From NCBI RefSeq assembly GCF_007748095.1, contig NZ_CP036287.1, positions 4,278,001 through 4,342,000 of the forward strand: a stretch of DNA of 64,000 bases. Reading direction: 5' to 3'. Positions 56,637-64,000 of the stretch are shown here, in pieces. This stretch comes from Engelhardtia mirabilis (GTDB lineage: Bacteria > Planctomycetota > UBA1135 > GCA-002686595). The notes below the pieces were generated by a model that saw only the letters and a list, made by a program, of their open reading frames with translations, did not search any database and had not been told where the DNA came from. Numbering within the stretch: position 1 is the first letter of the stretch; the number at the start of each line of letters is the position of its first letter. The translations under genes were made by a program, and so were the position numbers.

Positions 56637-56693
56637 GAAAAGAGGACCCGGCCGGGAAGGGCCAGATCCTCTCTTGGAAGTGGTAGCGGGGGC
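56637..56693. repeat. 57-bp direct repeat, right copy (tRNA terminator plus 3' end)
   Basis: Partner of 55187-55243. Here the tRNA-end part continues into the degenerate tRNA-like segment at 56684-56770. On the minus strand it is a stem-loop followed by TTTTC, probably a terminator. Confidence 0.85.
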
Positions 56694-56770
56694 AGGATTC
56701 GAATCCGCTCCAACCGCGTCAGCGGTTGGGCCGATAGCAGGCAGGCTCGAATCCTGCCCCCGCTACCACC
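56684..56770 (-). pseudogene. Degenerate tRNA-like segment with inverted tRNA 3' ends
   Basis: Both edges carry the tRNA 3' end (T arm, acceptor, CCA) in opposite directions, with an 8-bp hairpin (CCAACCGC/GCGGTTGG) between. Read on the minus strand it ends GGATTCGAATCCTGCCCCCG, then CTACCA and the terminator at 56637. No D arm or legal 7-nt anticodon loop could be built in either direction, so it is a remnant or chimera, not a working tRNA. Confidence 0.6.
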
Positions 56771-56842
56771 AACCAACGAAAAGAGCCGCCCCCAAGGGGG
56801 CGGCTCTTTTCGTTGGTTGGTGGTAGCGGGGGCAGGATTCGA
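56747..56842. repeat. Perfect palindrome with 47-bp arms, overlapping tRNA 3' end
   Basis: Arms 56747-56793 and 56796-56842 are exact reverse complements around an AA loop. Outer 24 bp are tRNA T-arm/acceptor/CCA sequence; inner 23 bp form a CCAACCAACGAAAAGAGCC... GC-rich hairpin that could act as a bidirectional terminator for the initiator tRNA. Confidence 0.93.
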
Positions 56843-56897
56843 ACCTGCGACCTCCGGGTTATGAGCCCGACGAGCTGCCAGACTGCTCCACCCCGCG
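56821..56897 (-). tRNA. Initiator tRNA-Met (CAT)
   Basis: 77 nt with encoded CCA. Acceptor CGCGGGG/CCCCGCT with an unpaired C1-U72, D arm GAGC/GCTC, anticodon arm TCGGG-CTCATAA-CCCGG with the three G-C pairs of initiator tRNAs, T arm GCAGG-TTCGAAT-CCTGC. E. coli tRNA-fMet has C1-A72; here position 72 is U, still a mismatch. Confidence 0.95.
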
Positions 56898-56986
56898 ACC
56901 GGGTTCCGACACGTTTCCGCGTCGAGGCGAGGAGTATAGGGCGCCCGGTTGAGGGGATGCAACACCCCCATCCGATCCCAGGCGAA

Positions 56987-59710
56987 TCAGTCTCGATCGG
57001 CGTCGACTTCGCTCGAGCGCTCGGCGGGCGCTTCCACCGGCGGGGTCGGGCTCGGGTCTCTCGACTGGGCCGTGGAGAGTAGCTCCTGTCGTAGGGCGAG
57101 GGCGTGACCGATGACGGGGCTCGCTGCGCGCGGCCCGGTGAGGTCGCCAGTGCCAGGCGGGCCTTCACCGTCGAAGCCCGTCGCCTGCGTCAGGTTGTCC
57201 AGCGCCAACGCCGCTCGCAGCAGCACTGCTGGACCCTTTGATGCGAGCGCGGCGCGGCCGAGACGGTCGAGGTCCGCGATCCGCACCTCGTCCGGCAGGG
57301 GGCTCCAGTCCGCGCGACCCAGGAGGTCCACGCCGATGTCGACGGCCAGGACCGCCGCCGCGTGCACTGCGTCGCCGCGGGCGGGTTCGACGTCGGACGA
57401 TCCCTCGGCTCCGGAAGCGCCGGTCGCCGCGTTCGCGTCTCCGGCGCGGGGCCCATCGCCCCCACCGTCCAGGACGACCAGCAGGTCGGCCAAGGCCGCG
57501 CGAGCGTCCGTCAGCTCGAGCCGTTCGAGGTTGGCGCCGCCGTCGCTGCCGGCGACCACCTCGAGCCAATCCTGCGCCGCTTCGATCGCGCGATCGGCAT
57601 CGGAGCGCAGTCGCGCCCGGTCCCGGCGCAGCCGCCAACGCTCCGCATCGGCGGCGAGTTCCTCGAGGCTCGCGGCCAACTGTGCCTCGACCAGCTCCTG
57701 GGCTCGGCCTGCGGCCGCACCGAGCAGGGCCGTGGCGCGCGCGCGCTCGAGGGGCGTCAAGCCCGTAGCGCGGGGAAGGTGCCGCTCGAGCAGGACCCCG
57801 GCCGCGCGCAGGCTCGCGCCAGCATCGACCAACTCCAAGCCCCAGCGGATCGCCTCGTCCGAGTCGGTCGAGGTGTAGTTCGCCGCCGTGGCGTCGTCGG
57901 CCGAGGTGAGCAGCTCGAGGGCCAGGGTGCGCGCGCGCAGGCTGCCGATGGCCGCGATGCGCCGCGCGCCGCGGGCTCGCAGGTCGGCGCGCTCCGGCGA
58001 GCGGACTTCGATCAAGGCGGCGATGGCCTCGCCCATGGCGTCGTCGAGGGGCAGGTTCGACAGGCCCAGCACTTGGTCCACCTGCTCCGGCCCGCCGATG
58101 TGCGCGATCAGATCCAGGAGCCCGAGTCGCAGGTCGGCGATCGGCTCGATGCCCAAGCGGGCCACGAGCTGCCCGCGGCCCTGGTCGTCGATGGCCGGTT
58201 CGATCGAGGCCAGGCCCAGCAGGGTGATCGCCCGACGGCGCAGGTCGAGGGAGGGATCCCCCAGGGTCGCTAGGGCGCCGCGCGCTGCCAGGTCGAGGCC
58301 AGGGCTGCCCGCTTCGAGGGTCGCCGCCAGGCTCGTGAGCACTTCGAGGGTCTCCACGTCGATGGGCTGGCCCGGACGCACCAGGGCGCGGGCCACCTGG
58401 GCCAGATCGGCCGGCGCCGCCAGGTCGATCAGGGCGGCCGCGGCCGCGCGCGTGACCGACAGGGCGCGACCGGAGGACGCGGCCAGTTGCAGCACCGGCT
58501 CGACCAGGGCATCGGCCCCCACCAGGGCCACCAAGCGATCACGGCCGACGTCGCGGGTGACCCGTCGCAGGGCCGCGAGCAGGGCCACGGTCGCGTCGGG
58601 ATCGCGCACAGGCATCGGCCCGACGCAGCGCGCGACCCCGTCCATCAGCGCTCCGGCGACCATCGCCACCGGCGAGTCCGCGTCGGCCTCGCCCATCGCG
58701 AGGGGCAGGGACGCGATGCTGTGGGCCGCACAGGGCAGGATCGCCACGGGTCCGCCACGCAGGCCGCGCTCCAGCAGGTCGCGCGCCGCCGCCACCCGCG
58801 CGTCGGTCGGGTCGGCGTCGCGCAGCAACTCGATCAACAGCTCGAGCTGGGAGCACAGGGCGATCGCGTCGACCTCGCGCACGAGCCTGCCGGTCAGGGT
58901 CTCCGCCAGCGCCTCGGGCTCGAGGCCCGCGCCGCCGCCCTTGCGCACGAGGTCCCGCAGAGCCGCGGCCGCCGCACGTCGCACATCCGGGTTGTCGGCG
59001 TCGAGGTCGCCCACCGCGCGCGAGGGCTCGACCTGCCAACGGAAGCGGCGCAGCTCGAGCTCGCGCCGCTCGCCGTCGAGCAGCGTGTCGCGGTAGCCGG
59101 CCAGGGTCGGTCCCGCCTCCAACTCCGCGAAGGGCATGAACTCCGTCGCGCTCTGGAACCAGACGCCATAGACCGCGTGCAGAGCGCGGCGCGCGACGGC
59201 GCGGCGCCGCGAGGTCTCGGGATCGTCGAGCACCTCGGCCAGGGAGGGCGCGAGCCCGACGAGCTGCAGCTCCCCCACCGCGGCGGCCGTGGCGGTCCAA
59301 CGCTCCGGATCGAGTTCGGGCGACAGCAGCCAGCCCTCGAGGATGTGCCTGCGGGATCGTCCCGCGGCGCCCACCACCAGCTCGGACAGCTCGGCCAGAC
59401 GTTCACTGCGCTCCGCGTCGCGCTCCGCCCGGCGCGAGGGCGTCAGCCCCGGGGGCGCGGGTGCCGCGGCGAGGACCAGGGCCTCGAGCTGCGCGACCAC
59501 GGGCACGACCGTCGAACCGTCGATCTGCCCGTCGATGGCTGCCCGCTCGACGCGCACCGCCCGGCCGCCGGCGAGCAGCGCGGAGGCTCCGGCGGGCGCG
59601 ATGGGCTCTTCCTGGACCCAGGCTCCGACGAGCAGGGCCAGCGAAAGGGCGACGCGCGCGAGTGCTCGACTCCCGCCGTCCGTGCCCTTCGACCTGCTGA
59701 AGTGATTCAT
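56987..59710 (-). CDS. Secreted/anchored HEAT-repeat-like protein
   Basis: 907 residues. N-terminal hydrophobic segment ALARVALSLALLVGAWVQEE is a signal peptide or anchor. The rest is nearly all alpha helix: repeated Ala/Leu/Arg units such as NPDVRRAAAAALRDLVRKGG, LDLRRRAITLLGLASIEPAI and LEPLDRAR-type turns, typical of HEAT/Armadillo solenoids. No catalytic motif. Starts 58 bp after the end of aroK and may be the last gene of that operon; the initiator tRNA follows downstream on the same strand. Confidence 0.82.
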   Translation of the reverse strand: MNHFSRSKGTDGGSRALARVALSLALLVGAWVQEEPIAPAGASALLAGGRAVRVERAAIDGQIDGSTVVPVVAQLEALVLAAAPAPPGLTPSRRAERDAERSERLAELSELVVGAAGRSRRHILEGWLLSPELDPERWTATAAAVGELQLVGLAPSLAEVLDDPETSRRRAVARRALHAVYGVWFQSATEFMPFAELEAGPTLAGYRDTLLDGERRELELRRFRWQVEPSRAVGDLDADNPDVRRAAAAALRDLVRKGGGAGLEPEALAETLTGRLVREVDAIALCSQLELLIELLRDADPTDARVAAARDLLERGLRGGPVAILPCAAHSIASLPLAMGEADADSPVAMVAGALMDGVARCVGPMPVRDPDATVALLAALRRVTRDVGRDRLVALVGADALVEPVLQLAASSGRALSVTRAAAAALIDLAAPADLAQVARALVRPGQPIDVETLEVLTSLAATLEAGSPGLDLAARGALATLGDPSLDLRRRAITLLGLASIEPAIDDQGRGQLVARLGIEPIADLRLGLLDLIAHIGGPEQVDQVLGLSNLPLDDAMGEAIAALIEVRSPERADLRARGARRIAAIGSLRARTLALELLTSADDATAANYTSTDSDEAIRWGLELVDAGASLRAAGVLLERHLPRATGLTPLERARATALLGAAAGRAQELVEAQLAASLEELAADAERWRLRRDRARLRSDADRAIEAAQDWLEVVAGSDGGANLERLELTDARAALADLLVVLDGGGDGPRAGDANAATGASGAEGSSDVEPARGDAVHAAAVLAVDIGVDLLGRADWSPLPDEVRIADLDRLGRAALASKGPAVLLRAALALDNLTQATGFDGEGPPGTGDLTGPRAASPVIGHALALRQELLSTAQSRDPSPTPPVEAPAERSSEVDADRD

Positions 59711-59768
59711 CCGCCGCCGCGTCCGATCCTACTCCCTGTTCGACCGATCGCGCGCGCGGGGTCGAGGG

Positions 59769-60338
59769 TCAGTTGGAGTCGCGCGCCAGGTACGGCTCGA
59801 GCGCCTCGACGATGGCGCGGACGGTCGATTCCGGATCGAGCTTCCCCACCCGCAACCGCAGGCGCGACACCTCGGCGAACCATGTGGCCCGCCGGGCCGC
59901 GAGCTGGGGCAGCTCCGCGATCGGGTCACCGCCGAATAGCGCCGGTCGGTCGGTCGCGTCCACGCGCATGCGCTGGGCCAAGACCTCGATCGGGGCGTCG
60001 AGCCACACGGCGACAGCCTGGTGGCGAAGGATCGCGCGCGCCGCCTCGCGCTCCACGGCGCCCCCACCGGTGGCGATCACGAGCGCGGGCCGGCGCGCAC
60101 AGGCGTCGGCGAGGACCTCGCCCTCGAGGTCTCGAAAGGCCTCCTGCCCCAGGGCGCGAAACACCGCGCCGGTGTCGGAGGTGCCCGGCACCAGTCCCCG
60201 GTCGACGGCCAGTCGCACGATCTCCGCGTCCGTGTCCAGGGCGGCGCGACCCAGCCGACGGGCCACACCTGCGACCAGGGTCGACTTGCCGACGGCGCGC
60301 AGACCGATCAGGGCGATGGGAAGGGTGGCTTCGGGCAC
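59769..60338 (-). CDS. aroK: Shikimate kinase
   Basis: 189 residues from GTG 60338, which overlaps the end of aroDE by 31 bp. P-loop IGLRAVGKSTLV (GLRAVGKS in place of the usual GxxGxGKS), substrate Asp in LDTDAEIV, Arg in FRDLEGEVL, ATGGGAV, and DRPALF in the lid. It phosphorylates shikimate in chorismate synthesis. Next to the fused dehydratase/dehydrogenase, giving three consecutive pathway steps. Confidence 0.93.
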   Translation of the reverse strand: MPEATLPIALIGLRAVGKSTLVAGVARRLGRAALDTDAEIVRLAVDRGLVPGTSDTGAVFRALGQEAFRDLEGEVLADACARRPALVIATGGGAVEREAARAILRHQAVAVWLDAPIEVLAQRMRVDATDRPALFGGDPIAELPQLAARRATWFAEVSRLRLRVGKLDPESTVRAIVEALEPYLARDSN

Positions 60339-61864
60339 GGGGGCGTTCGGTCGGGGGCGGGGGTCGCGGGCTCGAAGGCCCGCTCCCAACTCATAGGAGT
60401 CGTCCGGAGCCCGTGGAAGTACTCGAACTGGGCTCTGGCCTGGGTCAGGAACCAATCGCGTCCGTCGGCGACCGCGCCGCCCGCCGCGCGCGCCCGCCGG
60501 GCGAGGGGCGTGGGACCCGCGGCGTAGTTGGCCTCGATCAGCGCCGAACCGGCTCTCCAGGGGCCGAGGGGCGGCTCGCCGTCGGGCGCCTGGGGTCCGC
60601 CGAGGGGCGTGGTCTGGACCACGAGCGAGGCCTCGACCGAGTCCAGCGCTCCCCAGTCGACGGTCTCGCCACCGAACTCGATGGCCAATCCCTGGGCGAC
60701 GTCCGAGCGCCGGGCCGACAGGATCAACCGCAGCCCGGATTCGGTGAGCGCCGCGCAGGCCGCCCGTGCGGCGCCGCCCGCCCCCAGCACCAGCGCCGTG
60801 CGGGCGGTCGGTGCGACGCGCCGCGCCAGGGTCGCGATGGCGCTGGCGTCGGTGTTCGTGGCGCGCCAGGTCGTGCCGACTCGCACCAGGGTGTTGGCGG
60901 CCCCCGCGCGCTCGGCCAGGTCCTCGCGGGTCGCGGCTCCGCGCAGGGCGTCGAGCTTGAACGGCGCGGTGACCGCCAGGCCGTGCAGGGGCGCGAAGCG
61001 CGTCGCGAGCTCCAGGAATCGCGCGAAGTCGGACGGCTCCACCGCGGCGAACACGGCGTCGACCTCGCAGGCGCGTTGGACCGCGGCGTGGGTCCTCGGC
61101 GACAGGGAGTGCGCCACCGGGCGCCCCACCACGGCCAGGGCGCGGGTGACGGGGCCCGGTCCACCGGCGGGCCAGGCGGCGCGCAGGGCGTCCAGGTCCA
61201 GCTGCCCCGGCGCGGTGGCGACGCCAGCCGAGGCGTAGGTCGCGAGGCTACCGACCAGGGGTGCGAAGAGGCGGGTGAACGTGCCCGCCGCACCCGAGCA
61301 GAAGAAGGACCGGGGACCCGTGACCGATGAGCCCGCGAGCAAGAGGCGCAGCCCGTCCTCGGCGCAGGCGGCCTGGGTCACGAGCTTGATGCGGCCGGCA
61401 GGTCCCGCACGGGCGCGCAGGCGCGCGAAGCGGCGCTCGAGTTCCCCGTCGTCGGGGGTGCCCGCGACCAGGTGCTCGGAGACGATCAGGCGCGTGCCCG
61501 GCACGGGCTCACCAAAGCGGTCCGCCAGGTCCACGTGCACGTCGACGAGGGCCGCGCCCCGCTCCGCCGCCGCGCGCAGCAGCGCGACGCGAGCGCGCCC
61601 ATCGCCCTCGAACCGGCCGAAGGCCTCGGCGCCGTGGCAGGCGACCACGAGCCTCGGCCCGAACTCGCGCGCCAGGTCCCGCATTGGATCGAGCCGGCGC
61701 GGATCTCGCGCAGCCTCGGTCAACCAGGCCCCCGGCAACAGGTCCAGCCGCAGCTCGACCACGTCCGGCCGCGCGGGGTGGGCCGCGACCTCGCGCGCCC
61801 GTTGCAACAGCGCCGGGAAGTCCGTCGCCGAGAGCGACGCGATCACCTCGTGGGCGTCGCTCAC
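60308..61864 (-). CDS. aroDE: Bifunctional 3-dehydroquinate dehydratase (type I) / shikimate dehydrogenase
   Basis: 518 residues from GTG 61864 (GTGA overlap with upstream gene). Type I dehydratase domain about 1-225: Glu in DVVELRLDLL, His in VSEHLVAGTPDD, Schiff-base Lys in GRIKLVTQA. Shikimate dehydrogenase about 245-510: GRPVAHSLSPRTHAAV, catalytic Lys in LAVTAPFKLDAL, GAANTLVRVG, ATNTDASA, NADP loop LGAGGAARAACAAL. The AroD-AroE fusion is known from plants, chlamydiae and planctomycetes. It converts 3-dehydroquinate to shikimate without releasing it to another protein. Confidence 0.95.
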   Translation of the reverse strand: MSDAHEVIASLSATDFPALLQRAREVAAHPARPDVVELRLDLLPGAWLTEAARDPRRLDPMRDLAREFGPRLVVACHGAEAFGRFEGDGRARVALLRAAAERGAALVDVHVDLADRFGEPVPGTRLIVSEHLVAGTPDDGELERRFARLRARAGPAGRIKLVTQAACAEDGLRLLLAGSSVTGPRSFFCSGAAGTFTRLFAPLVGSLATYASAGVATAPGQLDLDALRAAWPAGGPGPVTRALAVVGRPVAHSLSPRTHAAVQRACEVDAVFAAVEPSDFARFLELATRFAPLHGLAVTAPFKLDALRGAATREDLAERAGAANTLVRVGTTWRATNTDASAIATLARRVAPTARTALVLGAGGAARAACAALTESGLRLILSARRSDVAQGLAIEFGGETVDWGALDSVEASLVVQTTPLGGPQAPDGEPPLGPWRAGSALIEANYAAGPTPLARRARAAGGAVADGRDWFLTQARAQFEYFHGLRTTPMSWERAFEPATPAPDRTPPCPKPPFPSP

Positions 61865-62718
61865 TGCCCGTCCAGAAGTCGCCGCAGCGCGTCGATCCGC
61901 GCGGGCTCCAGGTCCTCGCTGACCAGCGCGAGCAGGCGCCGCGAGAGGGCGCGATAGGTCACGGCCACCTCGGGGTCGAGGGCCGCCAGGTGCGACTCGA
62001 TCCGCGCCGCCTCGCCCCGGCGCAGGGGCCCGGTCAGGGCGACCGCGGGCGCCAAGCGCGCGAGGTTGTCGGTGGTACGCAGCAGGAGCGACCGCGCCGC
62101 GGTGCGCGCACCCTCGGGGCTCGCGCCGCAGCGTTCGAACTCGTCCGTGGCCTGGGCGAAGAGCCCGACCAGGCCGTTCGAGAGCAGGGCCGCCGCCGCG
62201 TGGTAGCGCGCCTGGGCCACCCCGTCGCCGTCGAGCTCGATGCCTTCGCCGCCCAGGGCGCGGACCAGCTCCCCGCCGGCCGCCTTGGCCGCGGCGCTGC
62301 CGAAGAGCCCGAAGGCCGCGCCCTCGAAGGTGCGCTCCTCGTCGACCACGATCGAGAGCAGGGGGTGGGCGACGCCCACCTCCCAGCCGACCTCGGACAG
62401 GGGCGACAGGACCGACGGCGGCTCGGCTCCGGCGGTGTGGAGCGCGACGCGACCGCGTCCCGCGCCGGCGGTGGCGCAGCGGCCGGCGACCTCGGCCAGG
62501 GCGGCGTCGGTGACGCAGAACAGCAAGAGGTCGGCCTCGCGCGCCACGGCTTCTGGACCCTCGAGCATCTCGATGCCGGGGTGCCGGGTCCAGAACTCGC
62601 GGCGCTCGTAGCTGCGCGTCCAGGCCAGAACGGCGCGTCCGCCGCCGCGCTCCGTCAGGGCCCGCGCGCAGGCGGCCCCCACCGAGCCCAAGCCGACGAT
62701 TCCGATGCGCTCGTTCAT
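61861..62718 (-). CDS. DUF2520/Rossmann-like NAD(P)-binding protein
   Basis: 285 residues from ATG 62718 (ATGA overlap with ispE). N-terminal Rossmann domain RIGIVGLGSVGAACARAL, then LLLFCVTDAALAEVAG, VALHTAGAEPPSVLSPL and VGVAHPLLSIV, followed by an all-helical C-terminal DUF2520 domain. Resembles the ProC/prephenate-dehydrogenase-like group often encoded near panC/panD; exact reaction not established. Tight overlaps on both sides place it in the panC-ispE-aroDE-aroK operon. Confidence 0.9.
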   Translation of the reverse strand: MNERIGIVGLGSVGAACARALTERGGGRAVLAWTRSYERREFWTRHPGIEMLEGPEAVAREADLLLFCVTDAALAEVAGRCATAGAGRGRVALHTAGAEPPSVLSPLSEVGWEVGVAHPLLSIVVDEERTFEGAAFGLFGSAAAKAAGGELVRALGGEGIELDGDGVAQARYHAAAALLSNGLVGLFAQATDEFERCGASPEGARTAARSLLLRTTDNLARLAPAVALTGPLRRGEAARIESHLAALDPEVAVTYRALSRRLLALVSEDLEPARIDALRRLLDGQ

Positions 62719-63722
62719 TCCGCTTCCGTCCCGACCAGCTTCGCACCGTGACCGGCCGCGCGGGCGACCGTGACCAAGCGAGTCCCGAGCCCGGCGACGA
62801 CAGCGGCTGCGTGCGCTCGTTCGATCGAGCGGTGCGCCGCGGCCTCGTCGGCATGGAGCGCGAACCAGCCCGACCCGCTGCCGGCGAGGTGGTACTCGCC
62901 CGGTGCAGCGTGGTCGAGAACCGTGCGCCACTGGCCGAGTTCGGGCACGGCCTCGATGGCGGCGCGCTCGAGCCCGTTGGACAGGCCCGCGCCCTTGGAG
63001 TCGAGCGCTCCGCGCAGGGGATCCTCGAGGACGTCGCCTTCGGCCGGCGAGGTCGCGAGGTTCCCCGGTGCAAGGCCCAGGGCGCCGTAGACAGCGGCAG
63101 TCGGCGACTCGACAGCCGGCACCACCAACGCGACCCAAGGCCTGGGCTGCGGCGCTTGCAGCGGCCGCACCCGTTCGCCGCGACCGAAGCACCAGCCGTA
63201 GCCGCTCGCGCGGGTCGCGTCGAAGAAGGCCACGTCCGAGCCGAGCTCGCCCAAGAGCTCGCGGCGCTCGTCGTCGCGCAACTCGAAACCCGCCGCAGCC
63301 TCGAGGGCGAGCAGCGCGGCGGCCGCGTCGGCGCTGCCGCCGCCCAGACCCGCCCGGCTGGGGATGCGTTTGAACAGAGCCAACTCGACACCCAGCTCCG
63401 CAGGGCAGCGGCCATCGGCAGCTGCGCGCTCGAGGGCTCCGGCCGCCGCGCGCCAGACCAGATTGCGCCCGTCGACGGGCACGTCCGGGCTGGCCAGGGG
63501 TCCTTCCAGTTCGAGTGACAGGCCCGGTCTCGCGCCGAGTCGAGCGGACACGCGATCGGTCAGATCCAGGGCGAGCATGGCCGTTGCAATCTCATGGAAA
63601 CCGTCTGCGCGGCGACCGAGCACATCCAGGCGCAGGTTGACCTTGGCGGGCGCGATCGCGCTGCACCAACCCTCGGTTCGCTCGACGAGTGATCGAAGCT
63701 CGGTCACGGGGCTGGCACTCAC
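62715..63722 (-). CDS. ispE: 4-diphosphocytidyl-2-C-methyl-D-erythritol kinase
   Basis: 335 residues from GTG 63722, overlapping the panC stop (GTGA); the ATG at 63743 is too far into panC. GHMP kinase with APAKVNLRLDVLGRRADGFH at the N-terminus, IPSRAGLGGGSADAAAALLA (ATP loop), SDVAFF with catalytic Asp, and AGSGSGWFAL near the C-terminus. Phosphorylates CDP-ME in the MEP isoprenoid pathway. Confidence 0.96.
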   Translation of the reverse strand: MSASPVTELRSLVERTEGWCSAIAPAKVNLRLDVLGRRADGFHEIATAMLALDLTDRVSARLGARPGLSLELEGPLASPDVPVDGRNLVWRAAAGALERAAADGRCPAELGVELALFKRIPSRAGLGGGSADAAAALLALEAAAGFELRDDERRELLGELGSDVAFFDATRASGYGWCFGRGERVRPLQAPQPRPWVALVVPAVESPTAAVYGALGLAPGNLATSPAEGDVLEDPLRGALDSKGAGLSNGLERAAIEAVPELGQWRTVLDHAAPGEYHLAGSGSGWFALHADEAAAHRSIERAHAAAVVAGLGTRLVTVARAAGHGAKLVGTEAE

Positions 63723-64000
63723 GCCTGCTCCGTCGGGCCGCAAGCACCGCCGGATCGCAGACTCGCGAGCGGGGGCCCGTCGAGGCGCAGGTTGTCGATC
63801 AGTCGCACGCGTCCGAGTCGCGCCGCTACGAGGGCTTGGGCCCGATCGAGTCGGTCGACGTCGGTGGGCACGCGCTCGAAACGCTCGGGGTCGCGCAGCT
63901 CGGCGTACTCGACCTCGAGCTCCCGCAATTCGGAGTGCATCGCCGAGCGCAGGACCCCGACGCCGCGCTCACCCGCCGCGAAGAGCGATTGGGCCCGCGC
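63719..64000 (-). CDS. panC: Pantothenate synthetase, C-terminal part (runs off window)
   Basis: The frame is open to the right window edge; about 93 residues visible. ELEVEYAELRDPERFE and ALVAARLGRVRLIDNLRL are the conserved PanC C-terminal motifs (DY-x-E, A-x-x-G-x-x-RLIDN). It joins pantoate and beta-alanine. First visible gene of the minus-strand operon. Confidence 0.92.
   Translation of the reverse strand, partial: ARAQSLFAAGERGVGVLRSAMHSELRELEVEYAELRDPERFERVPTDVDRLDRAQALVAARLGRVRLIDNLRLDGPPLASLRSGGACGPTEQA

Noticed and set aside
61865..63415. N-terminal extension of the aroDE frame across ispE and the Rossmann gene
   Set aside because: Arg/Ala-rich out-of-frame reading; the true GTG start overlaps the upstream stop.

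Overview
The window is very GC-rich, densely coded DNA that looks like a Planctomycetota chromosome. Three things point there: two ECF sigma factor / membrane Ser-Thr kinase pairs with stop-start overlaps (3.3-6.5 kb and 41.4-44.9 kb), the cargo of a Tat-exported Gfo/Idh/MocA oxidoreductase, a secreted sulfatase, beta-propeller proteins and a kinase fused to a formylglycine-enzyme-like domain, and an integron whose integrase points the same way as its cassettes. The assignment is inferred from gene content only.

Layout. 0-33 kb is ordinary chromosome: a partial envelope protein, an FG-GAP lipoprotein, sigma/kinase pair 1, an oxidoreductase, a secreted unknown, a CobW GTPase divergent from an amidohydrolase, a glutamate-synthase-like flavoprotein, an ArsP-type permease, a secreted propeller, a sulfatase, an MscS channel gene broken by a 17-bp tandem duplication, a 1396-residue CheB-CheR-PAS-kinase-receiver hybrid, another propeller, and a molybdoenzyme operon (Fe-S subunit, catalytic subunit, TorD chaperone).

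33-57 kb is a composite accessory region beside an initiator tRNA gene. It holds (a) a five-gene minus-strand operon with an AbiE-like type IV toxin-antitoxin pair (toxin frameshifted), a TOTE-type primase-helicase and two unknown genes, with an ~85-bp direct repeat at each side; (b) broken serine recombinases; (c) sigma/kinase pair 2; (d) an IS66 scrap; (e) a chromosomal integron with intI, five attC sites and five cassettes, the last two being copies of one cassette, one of them split by a complete IS21-family element with a 7-bp target duplication; (f) a DUF2975/Xre pair and a membrane-protein/wHTH pair; and (g) several copies of the tRNA 3' end, including a perfect 47-bp-arm palindrome. 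Together they suggest repeated insertion at the tRNA locus.

57-64 kb returns to core chromosome: a secreted HEAT-like protein, then the tightly overlapping minus-strand operon panC-ispE-(DUF2520)-aroDE-aroK, which joins pantothenate, isoprenoid and shikimate steps.

The most interesting system is the integron with its unknown cassettes; next come the TOTE/AbiE island and the tRNA-derived repeat family.
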